Source: Strigops habroptila (lineage: Eukaryota > Chordata > Aves > Psittaciformes > Psittacidae). Taken from it: a stretch of DNA of 64,000 nt. The position numbers were made by a program, and so were the translations under genes. Under the pieces are notes generated by a model that was not told the origin of the DNA, ran no database searches, and was given only the letters and a program-made list of their open reading frames with translations. Positions 51,001 through 63,000 of the stretch are shown here, piece after piece. The DNA lies in assembly GCF_004027225.2 (NCBI RefSeq), contig NC_044277.2:102727725-102791724 (forward strand). The letters are read 5' to 3'. How positions within the stretch are numbered: the first letter of the stretch is position 1; each line of letters starts with the position of its first letter.

Positions 51001-54000
51001 TTATGTCTGCTGCTTCTCATTCTTTCATGGTGAGCTTTCAAGAACAGCCTGGATCCATCTTCTCTAAGCCCTTACATTGGACAGCTGCAGCGAGCAATTA
51101 GATTCCTGCTCCAGCACACCATTAGCCTCCTCTTCTTCAAACTCGACAAATCAACTCCAGCCTAATAATTTAACCATCTTATTCTCTTACTGCTCTACTT
51201 AGAGCCCTGGTTGGACTTGCTCCACTATGTAAAATGTCTTTCTTGCCCTGGAGATACCAAAGCTGGGCACAGATTCATTCTCAGAAATCACTTCCTTCAA
51301 TGTATGAACTAAACTTCTCAACATATGAGCTAGACTCATGGTAATCTAGCCCAGCATGTCATAGAGGTTCCATTTCACAAGGGTGCTCTGCTCGTGCATG
51401 TTCAGTTTGTCTTCCATAACCCTAAGTCCTTTTCTACACAGCTGCTCATTATCCAGTCTGCCCTGAGCTCCTACTTGTAGTCATGCTGACTTGGGGGCAA
51501 GACTTTGCCTTTGCTTTTGCTGATTTTCATGAGGTTTCTACAGTCCATAATTCCAGCCTGTCAAGCTCATGCTGCAGAGCAGCCTTGCCACCCTGTGTGT
51601 TGACTGCTCTCCCTCCTGCTTAGTGTTTGTGAACTTGCTGAAGGCAAACTCTGTTCCATTCTTCAGGAGGCTAACGAAATTATTAAAAGATATTTGCCCC
51701 AGGACTGATGGATGAGGGATGCCAGTGGTTACCAGCCACCAGCTGAACTTGGATACTTCGATCACAGCACATAGATGCATGGATAATGTTTCACTTCCGC
51801 AAATTATACGCTAGACTCAAGGACCTGGGTTGCCTGAAGGCAGACCTCACTGGAAAAGACCTAATCAAGGCAGTGCTGAGAAGTTTCAGCGTTTGGATGT
51901 CCTTTGGCACTACGTTCCCTGCCTCCTTAAACAACAGGCCCAGAGTTTCTTTAGTTATCTTTTCACTGCTGATGTACTTCAAGTAGCCTGTCTTGTTGCC
52001 CTTCATATCTCTTGCTAGCTTCAACTTCAGCTGAACACTTTATCTTTCCTTGTTTCATCCCTGCATGCTTGGCAATGTCTTACTGTCCCTTCCCAGAGCT
52101 GTGTCTGCTTCAACTTTCTGCACACTTCCTTTTCAAATATGAGATTAGACAGGAGCTCCGTGTTCAGCCAATCTGGTTTTCTGCCACATCTGCTTGACTT
52201 TCTACAGAATAGAGTGTGCGATTCCTGTGCCTTAAAGAAAATACTGTTGAAGATCAACCAGATATTCTGGGGGCTGCTTTTCCCTTTGGGCAGTTTCAGA
52301 TCTCTGAATATGCTGAAATCTGCTGTCCTAAAGCCCAAGATTGTTATTCTGCTGTTCATCTTGCTTATTCCTCTTGAGGTCTTAAATTCCACCATCTCAT
52401 GGGTTCTGTAGCAAAGGCTGCCATCAACAGCTATACCCCTGACTGTTTTTTCTTTATTTGTAAATAATAGGTTATGAACTCAGATGTCATCACACACATA
52501 TATATGTATATGAACAAAGTATTCTTATGGGTAATCTGTAAACTACTAAGGATCTTACACAATGTTAATCATCAGCACCTATCAAGCAGTCCAATAACTG
52601 TATGAACAATTTCATTTTATGGTTTAGTTTCCTACTCATGCTCCTAACTTATTTGTATTCAAGCAGATATAAGCACTATAGTATCTCTTCCCATTTTTGT
52701 TTTTTGGTTTTTTGTTTTCTTTTTTGTGGGGCCCTATCATGCAACAAATAAAAATGTTTGGAAATTAACAGTTAACTGAAGTACAGTTATTACTTAAGGA
52801 TAATTGAGAATTATTTAATCTTACAGGCTAGGCAAAGTCATAGTGTTCTGATCTATTGCTGACAAAAGTCATGCTTTGAGTGAGAGGTCAAACTCCAGAG
52901 GTCCTTTCCAACCGATGTTTATCAGATTCTGCTATTGAGAACTTTTATTTTAAGGAATTATGTTACTAGTTATGATCCTGTCATAAGATGAGTCACAATT
53001 CATGTCCATTCTGATATGAAAGAAACCTTATAAAATGTTACGCAATATAAAGCGTAATAAAAGCGGTATATAAAATATACTGCTTAATTATATACTTAGA
53101 ATCATAGAATCATAGAATTGTAAGGGTTGGAAAGGACCTTAAGATCATCTAGTTCCAACCCCCCTGCCATGGGCAGGGACACCTTGCCCTAAACCATGTG
53201 GCTCAAGGCTCTGTCCAGCCTGGCCTTGAACACCGCCAGGGATGGAGCATCCACAACCTCCCTGGGCAACCCATTCCAGTGCTTCACCACCCTCACTGTA
53301 AAGAACTTCTTCCTTATATCTAATCTAAACTTCCTCTGTTTAAGTTTGAACCCATTACCCCTTGTCCTACCACTACAGTCCCTAAGGAAGAGTCCCTCCC
53401 CAGCATCCTTGGGATGCTTAATATATACTTAATATATACTTAATATATACTTAATATACTTAATATATACTTAATATATACTTAATTGTATACTTAATAT
53501 GTACTTAATATACTGCTGTATAGAATATACTACTCACAAAACACTAATTTTCTGAAATTTTCAAATTGTTGAAATTATTAAATTGAAACTAGTTTCAATA
53601 ATCAAGTACCTAGCTGACTGTTAAATAGAAGTTAGAGAGCCATGTGGTACAGAATTAACATATTGTAAACCTAGCTTTGCTCAACATGCTTCTCCTGAAG
53701 CATATATTGTGTAGTTTTGAGATAGCTGCAACATATACTTTCATGTGGTCTTTTAAATCAGATTAGTGTCTGACAGTGATTACATTGAAGGTTTTATATT
53801 TATTTGACATTCGATGGATAAGAACTCAAAAGTTAAGCATCCAAATCAACACTAAGTAAAAACTGTATATTTTTTTCCAGAGGGACTATTCAAAAGTCTA
53901 ATTATTTTATATCAATATCTAAAAATGGACTTAAATTCTTAACTTTATACATCTACTTTAGGACATAGTTGACCTATTTATTTTCTGTACTTTATTCATT

Positions 54001-57000
54001 ACTGTCTGCGCAATATGCATATGCTCTGAAAAGCTAGATCTTTGTCATTCGGTTATATTGTGGTTTAATTTTATAGGTATGTAACTATGGGCAAGGGTTC
54101 AGCTCTTCGAACTTTCAGAGTACTGAGGACTTTGAAAGCTATTTCAGTAATACCAGGTAAGGAACAACATGTCTTACTGATTTTCTCTCTGCTTCAGCAG
54201 TATGCGAATTCTAATTCCTCTCCTGTTCCTGTCTTCAGTTTTCTGGTCAGTTTTTGTGACTGTTAAGGGGATTGCAATGTGTAACTGCTTTGCAGTCTGC
54301 AGTAACTCTCAGCAGCATCCCAACAGAATAATTTTTATCATTGTTGTGGTTTAAGCCCAGCCATTAACTCAGTACCCCGCAGCTGCTCACTCAACCCCCC
54401 GCTTCCCCTTCCCGGGGCAGGACGGGGAGGAGAATTGAAAGAATGTAAACCCCATGGGTTGAGATAAGAACAGTTTAATAATTAAAGTACAATATACTAC
54501 TGCTAATAATAACAATAATGATAGAGGAAATAACAAGGGGAATGAATATAAAACTAAAAGGGGAAAGGGAAAAAACAATAACCAGCCATGATGCACAATA
54601 CAGTTGCTCACCACCCACTGACTGATACCCAGCCCGAACTGAGCAGCGATTGGTCCCTTCTGGGTGATTCCCCTCATTTTATATACTGGGCACGACGTGC
54701 TGTGGTATGGAATACCCCTTTGGCTAGTTTGGGTCAGGTGTCCTGTCTCTTCTTCCTCCTGGCTTCTCGTGCTCCTCCTCCCTAGCAGAGCATGAGACAC
54801 TGAAAAGTCCTCGATCAGGATAAGCGCTGCTTAGCAACAACTAAAACATCGGAGTGTTATCAGCACTGTTCTCAGATTAAAGCCGAAACACAGCGCTGCA
54901 CCAACTGCTAGGAAGAAAATTAATTCTATCCCAGCCAAAACCAGGACAGTCATCTTTCCTCGAAACCATTTTGATGCAAGCAAATTTTTGTATTTTCTGC
55001 TTTCTCTATCCCATCACTAATGTTCAATTTTTCTTAGCCCAGTGCCTTTGCCTGTTTATTTTTGTCTTTTCTGACCTGCACACACTGTTCAATATGTTGT
55101 CTTAACATAATATGGCTATACCACCATAATTCTGGTTTTATATTCTACTTCATTAGCTTAATCTTCTATGGTTTATTTCCCAGAATGCTGACTTCACAAT
55201 ATTTCAGAGTTTCATTTGTTTATTTACTGACCACAGCCACTACCTGGATTGAGCATAAATGCTTTAAACAGTGTTTTACATATTTGATACTTTTTTGAGT
55301 CATGCCACTAATTAGGATACCGAAGTATAGATTTCGGAGTCCAACTGTAGCAACTCATTTGAAAATCCATGTGACTATATATCCCATTGTCATCATCTAT
55401 ATTAACCTTACAATTTCTATGTAATTGTAAATATATTTTTGATTTTTCTATTATAACAGTAATTAAACATAAAAAATATTTAATTTTTAATGTCAGTGCC
55501 ACCCATCAGTACTTTTCCTTTCATATTCAGTGTGGAGAACAAAGATTAAATGTAATTTTACTTTTTTCTTACAGAAGACTTCTAGAAAAATCATGGATAT
55601 CACTCTCTGGCTATGTCATGTTCCAAATCCAGTTATTCTGCCAGAATATTGGTCTTCAGTTTGTATGTAACCCATTTTCACAGAATCACAGAATGGTTGA
55701 GATTGATAGGGGCCTCTGAATGCCATCTGGTCCATCCCCTCTGGTCCATCCCCTCTTCTCAAGCAGAACCATCTAGAGCTGGTTGACCAGGACTGTATCC
55801 AGACAGCTTTCGAGTGTCTTTGAGGATGGAGACTCCCCAACATCCCTGGGCAGCCTGTGCCAGTGCTTAGTCATCCTCACAGTAGAAAAGTGTTTCTTGA
55901 TGTCCAGAGGGAACCACCTGTGTTTCAGTTTGTGCCCAAGGCTTCTGAACCTGTCACTGGGCACCACTGAAAAGAGCCTGGCTCCATCCTGTTTCTACGC
56001 TCTCTTCATTGTGTATTTATACACAATGATGAGATCCTCCCTGACCCTTCCTTTCTCCAGGCTGAACATTCCCATCTCTCTCAGCCTTTCCTCACATGAA
56101 AGGTGCTCCAGTCCTTGTCATCTTTGTGGCCCTTTGCTGGACTCTCTCCAGTATGTCCATGTCTCTCTTGTACTAGGGAGTCCAGAGCTAGACCCAGTAC
56201 TCCAGGTGTGACCTCTCCAGTGCTGAGCAGAGGGGAATGATCACCTCCTTCGACCTGCTGGCCATGCTTTGCTTGATGCAGCACAGGATACCATTCATAT
56301 TTGTTGCAAGACAACATTGCTGGCTCATATTCAGCTTGGTGTCCACCAGAACCCCAGGTCTTTTTCTGCCAAGCTGCATTCCAGCTGGGTGGTCCTAGGC
56401 ATATATCTTTTCCCTTCCCAGTGTCACAAATGTTCCTTTGTTTTTAAACTGGTGATATCTGTAAGGCATTAATTTCTAAAAGAGAATTCCATGAGGTCAG
56501 CAGAAGCTGTTGTTTATTGTAATGTATATTTAGCACAATGTGAAGTACTTGCTGAATGTTAATCAAGCACAGAAATCTGTCCATATTCATTAATGTTCTT
56601 TAGAGTTTGCTTAGATGCCATCTTACTTTAGAATTTTCAAGTTAGCAAAATTAGTGTTAGAAGGAAGTAAAAGCCAGATAAGTTATGATTAGGAATTTTA
56701 AGTATAAACACATTAATCATTTTATGATTTATTTTATCTCATTTAATATTCTGAAGTTGCAAAACCATAACATACTTTCAACTGTTGTGTATTATCATAT
56801 GGGAACACTACTGCATTCCTCTTCTCATTTTGCATATTGTTGAATCTTACTTTTCTAGGTCTGAGAGTCATCGTAAATTCACTTATTGAATCTGTTAAGA
56901 GACTTACAGATGTGTTGATCTTCACTGTTTTTTGCTTGAGTGTATTTGCTCTAATAGGCCTTCAGCTTTTTATGGGCAATTTAACATTCAAATGTGTCCT

Positions 57001-60000
57001 CAATAATACTGACTACAGTGATACATTATGTAAGGATGCTAAGATGTATGTACCAAGTACTGACGGTAAATTTTATTCTTTTCTCTCATTTCATAATCTG
57101 TGTATTTTGTTATGTATGTCTTGGGGTTTTTTTTAACAAAGATGTTAAAATGTAGTTGCACATATTTCTCACGAGAAGGTACGTCCTTCCATTTGCACAA
57201 GTAATAGGAAGTCTCTGGGGCAACTGAATGCGAGATTAGTGGATCCTGGATTTGGAGAAAGATTAGCAGTCTATAGGATAGAAGAGACTGAGTTTTCTAT
57301 AAGCAATTGCTTCTTTGCCTATGCATATTGTATGGGGATCCCAATTTTAGGGGTACTGCACAGAGAATGGTTTTTTTTCCATTACTTAATTATATCATTC
57401 AGGGATTTTGCCTGCTTCTGACAGAGATTTTGATTTTTACCAGAGATCAAATAAAATCTTATCTTGTGAGTTGTTCATAATCGTTTTTTTTTTTAATTGC
57501 CATAGGGACAGATCTGCTGAGAAACAACCCTATGTGCCCTTTGTTGTGAAAGTTTTTCACAGAGATTTGGTGCAGCAAGGTTTTTTTTTAAAAGTGAAAT
57601 AATGTATGGTTTATTGCCAGAGTGCTGTAAGAACTGTCAACTTTTTATTTTTTGATTCCTTGATTTACTTGTTTGTTTATTTTTATTAGATATCTGCGCC
57701 AGAATGAATAAATCTTCTGACATATTGCTCTGTGGGTTCAGTTCAAATCGTGAGTAAGTGAACAAAACAGTTTTAGTATACTTCCTTACTTTTTCCTCCA
57801 GCTATATATTTTGGCCTAAAGGAATGGTGATGAAGAGGGTGGAATGTCTCTGTGTTATTAAATTAAAGCCCAGATATTTCACATCAGAAAAAGAATGAAG
57901 TATAGTATTAGGATGCAAGCAATTATTTATGTGCTTTGTTGCTAACAACTGGTAATAAAGCGGTGATGTAGGATTGCATGTATGAGTAGGGAGAGAGATC
58001 AGTAAAGACCTGTGAGATATAAATGAACTCTCCTCCTCTTGGTGTATTATTGTTTAAAAATCCATTTTTTCCCCTCTTTATTTGTTTGAATGTATCCTAC
58101 ATCAGTGGAGAGTTAGTTTCTGTCTAGTCAGAAACTAGGCAGAACTAGAGTTTCTGTCTAGTCAGTTTAACTAGACAAATGACTTTCTAGGATTGTCTGA
58201 TATAAATCAGCCTTTCTAGAAGAATTATATTGAGGAATAATGAAACAGACTTTCAGATAAACTGAACAAATCTGTATTTGATGTTGTGTACTGGATGCTT
58301 TCAGGTACAATCTAACACTGCAAGTGAATATTGTTTAACATTTCTTTTGTGGCTAGCAATGAGTGTCCAAAAAACTATACCTGTAAGTCGATTGGGAAGA
58401 ATCCTGACTTTGGTTATACAAGTTTTGATCATTTTGGCTGGGCCTTCCTTTCTTTGTTTCGTCTGATGACACAAGATTACTGGGAGCGTCTCTACAGACA
58501 AGTAGGTACTTTTACTACCTGCTATAATGACTTTAGACATGCAGTTTAAAATGTTATGTCCACTAGAAAATTCTGCACCTGTCTCAACATTACTGATAAC
58601 AAATTTCTTTTAAAATCAATGTAAATATTAAAGAAGTATCTTCAAATGACTAAGTTGTTACACCTTCTGCAAGTGACATTGGATAGGAGCAATCCTGCTG
58701 TGTATGCTCATTGGAGAACGCACTTGGGTCAGTGAGTAATAGTTAAATATTAATATGAAACCTCCAAAGGATTTGAGTATATAGTAGATTTGACTAGTGA
58801 GCTCACTGCTGCTGCAGGGGAGATGAGGATTTGTTACATGCATTGTTTCTCTTCCTTTGAAGTTCTGACTCCTCACCGAACCTTTTGGCTCAACATACAC
58901 ACTCGTTTCAAATAATTTTTGACAACTGATACTAAAAGAATTGGAGCCTTTATGTTTTGATTCAGAGAGTTGAATGTAACTTTCAAGTTCTTCTTTTTGG
59001 TAAAAATGGTACAAAAATTGCATGTAGAGAACTCTCTGGGTCCCTTAAAACGGTGCAGTGCCTTTGCTAGAAAGTTATTATCCTCTGCCTTGTTCTGTAA
59101 CTTTCATGTGGTCCACTTTAACTTATTTACAGCAGCATTTATCAACTGAGAAAATGTAACAATAAGCTATCAGTCTAAATATTGCCTCTGATTCTCTCAG
59201 AGCATCTTTCGTGATTGTTTAGATAATCCTAGCTTTCACTCATACTACTGAGTTTTACTAGTTTCTTCTGTAGTCACCTGTGTATCTCTTTACAGCTGAA
59301 GTTGTCTTCTCATAACTTAAACTCAGATGATCATTTGCCCAATTTGCTGTGAGATATTAAATCTAATTTTAAGAATGTGTTTTGTAAATTCTTCTCTGCA
59401 ATACATGGCATCATTATGAATGTTTGATGGTCTGTTACATAAAGGGAAAACATTGTGTGATCACAGAGACATTTTTAAGTGCCAAAATTTATTCGCTTGA
59501 AGGCCAGGGGAACTCCTGACTAGATGTGTTTCTACACCTTCTATTTAACTTAGACCAGAGGTAGATCTTACTGTTGTTTAATGAAAACAGTGCAATATGT
59601 TGAGCCTTTGTTTTGTATAGGAAAATAAATCATTTAAAGTTAGTTTGAAATTCTATTTTAAATGTTAGTTTGTTAAGAAATTATTAAAACCTTTATTTTT
59701 TATAACCTTTTCTTAACAGACTATCCGTACATCTGGAAAGAGCTACGTTTTATTTTTTATGGCAGTCATCTTTTTATGCTCATTTTATCTCTTCAATCTG
59801 ATCTTGGCTGTGGTAACTTTGGCATATGAAGAGCAAAATAAAGCTATAGAGGCAAAGGAAAAATTACTTCAGGATGCCTATCAAATTCTAGAGAAAGAAC
59901 AGGTTTGTAAATTATTATAGGAAATATATGTATTATATAGGGTTCCTTTTGTTTTCTTCTGTTTGTGAATTAGGGAAATAAGAGTTTTAATTAAACATGT

Positions 60001-63000
60001 GCTTCTTAAAATATTTTCTCACACTTTATTTGTCTTTCTGTCTCTTTATAAATCCATGTGTATGTATATATAAATATATATAAATATATATAAACATTTC
60101 TGTGTTACAAACTAATAGAATAAGTCCAAGTTAAATCATATAAAGTTTTAGGATTTGCAGACCTGACATTGTATAGGAATGGCTTGCTGGCAAGTATATA
60201 GCTTTCCTGGTATTGCACAGATGCCTATGCTTTGTGGTTTACCCCTTTCTCGTACACTACCACTATTGCTGTGTACAAAAACTCCTTTCTCTAGATATTC
60301 CTTCTTGCTATTACTGCGTAGTCTGATGAAGGAAGTATGAGTGGATAAATTTGTATATATAAGAAAAATTGTCATTTCTCCAGTTCCTTGAGATTGGAAG
60401 TTCTGATGTTGATAGATTTCAGGACTGATTAAAAATGCAAGCTGTCTGAGAGCCGCTGTGATTGGCTATTTAAGGCATGTCATGCCTTTTTTTGAGTGAC
60501 TGCATGCAGAAGGCCTACCAGTTGGCAAGAGCAGTACTAGTATTTGTCCAGCCTAATGCCATTAGTTCCATATTAATGTAGATGGACATCCAGCAACAGT
60601 GTTAATTTTTTGCTGTTCATTTGGAGAGCTCATAGACACACATCAGATTTCTACAGTGTTTCCTCTTGGCACAGTATTTCCTAGATTAATTCATTCCTTC
60701 GCCTGTATGGGACCAGGGATCACTTTGTTGTTTTTATTCTATTTCTGAGAAATGAAGCTCTGAGCTGAGGCAACAAGATAGACAGAAAATTATCGGTGGG
60801 ACATATTTTATCTTTTAACTTTTTATAAAAGATACCTTTGATTTACTGCTAACAATCAGAAAAGTCAGACTTGTAAGAGGACATGCAAATATTCTCTAGC
60901 AAGTATCCAATTTCATCACTAAGGTGAACTGCATCACCAGTTTGTCAAATTCCTCCTCTACAGCTGTCAACAGACCTGTAATACTTCTCTGTCCAAAATT
61001 CCAGCTTGCCAAGATTTACTTAGGCTTTTCTTCCATCTTCTTCTCATTCAACAGGATTAATAGTTAAGAAAAGTTTAACACTTTTGGATTTAGTTTGAGC
61101 CCTTCATCTTCAGTTGTCTTTGGACTCAAGGTCCTTTCCAAAGCAGGAAAAGGAGACTAAGAGGATACACCAGAGTATTCTGTAATTCAGATACAAAATA
61201 CAATATCTAAAGTGGCAAAGATAGACTTTAATTACAGTAGCTGATAAGTAACCCCACTTTATCTTTCAGTATTGTAAATAGCATTTTGTACTCCTATCTT
61301 TTTATAGTAGTTTAATATTTGAAAAGTAGGAATTGTTGGTGTAGAGCATTCAGATAACATAATAATTAAACTGTATATGATCCTAGTCCATGCATTGGCA
61401 TTTGCCTTGTATTAATAGACAGATCTTTTGCTGATTCTTTTACAGATGTTGGCTGCAGGAGAAGGTAATAAGACCCTACCTGTCAGATCTGAAATGTCAG
61501 CTGCTGACTTGAAAAATTCAGAAGAAAAAGAAATGAAGAAAGAAAAACCTATTTCAAGAAAAAGTTCAATTTTAAGTGATCATGACAAAGATGAGCATAT
61601 ATTTCAGGCACAGCCTCGTCACTGCCACAAGAAGCTTGTAAGTATTTGGAACAGAAGATAGATTCATTAGACTTGCATGTGGTATGACAATTAGATGAGC
61701 AGAAAAGCTTTCTTTATTTTCAATTTTTTCCCTCTTTTTTTTCTCCTCTCATTCCTCCCCCCCCCCCCCCCCCTTCTTCTTGCATGCATCAGATTAACTT
61801 GTTTTTTAAAACAATCTGAAAGTTAGATTTTGGCACCAGAGGGAGACAGCACTATATGGACTTGAAAGGGAAGTTTGAAGTGGCCATCAGTAGCAGAGTT
61901 ATGACACATTATAGACCTCTACACTTACAGCTGTGGTAAGATCTGTCAGCATCTCTATTGTGCTGCATAAATAAACACATAAAATCCTGTAAGTTTTAGA
62001 ATTTCCCTAACAACCTAACTTTTCTCTTTTTTTGTACACACAGCTATTTCTCTGGCCTGAATATTCGGAGTTGGATTTAGTTCAGTACGAAGATTTCTAA
62101 TGTTAGGGGCCTGATTCACTTGTGTAACTATAAGCATCTAGTGCCATTTTAGATGTTCTTGGAGAGCTTAGATATTCTGGTATCTTTGGTGTCTCTGGCA
62201 CATCTTCCAGCACTGTGTGGATATCTCAAATACATTATGGCATCTCAAATGTTACTAAATTTCTAGATTTAGGCAACTGGATTGTGCTCCAGGTTTTTGT
62301 TTGCAGTTGTGACCACATGATTTAGGTTCTAAACTCCCAGTCGACTGTAGATTTGAATTTTTGGGTCACAAATTGATCCCTAGTGGCATTAGAGGTTTCC
62401 TAGAGTGTCTTACTTGACCTCCACCTACCCTACAGAAGGGTACAGACATGATGTGTCACGTCTGTTTGGTCTGAGACTGTGGATGTCTCAGATATCAAAT
62501 GTCTAAATAGACAATCTCAAATGGCTTCAGACACTTAGGCTTGAGTGAATAAAACTTACGTATATATATGCATATGTATATAAAGCATCAATTATAATAA
62601 AGCAGATTTTAGCTGCATTGTTCACATGAACAAATTAAATGTGGATGTCTGAATATTAGGCTGAATCCCACATGTGCTGTTTCACATCTTGATTACAGCT
62701 GTGACTTCTGGCTCACCTGCTCATCCCTCCTTTCTAAATCCATTAAGAAACTGTTCTTAAGACTTGAAATTCTTACTTTTCCTAATCTTGGGATTTTTTT
62801 ACAGTACCTTTGACACTGGCAAAATACCATGTATGTCATGCACAGTCCTTACTATCATGTTACCAAGAGCCCAACACTACTTATATAATGGCATTATTAT
62901 AGTTGTTAAATATTTTCGGAAGGAAACAACCTGAAAAATGTTACCGGTTTTGGTGAAATGTCCTTTGCCTTTCCCAGACATATTCATTACCACTACCACT

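Noticed and set aside
52027-52395. 122-residue minus-strand open frame, possibly a new protein
   Set aside because: The residues match the linker between endonuclease and reverse transcriptase of CR1 ORF2, and the neighbouring frames continue that element in decayed form.
49345-54076. A duplicated (neonatal-type) S4 exon as in other SCN genes
   Set aside because: I searched by eye for another LRTFRVLR-type coding stretch with splice sites and found none; the intron holds CR1 copies instead.
54387-54800. 137-residue minus-strand open frame
   Set aside because: It lies wholly inside the solo LTR and resembles no protein; LTR sequence explains it.
62041-62100. Possible extra sodium channel exon after CACACAG
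   Set aside because: In the required phase it reaches a stop after about 20 codons and has no donor before it; the linker is continuous without it.
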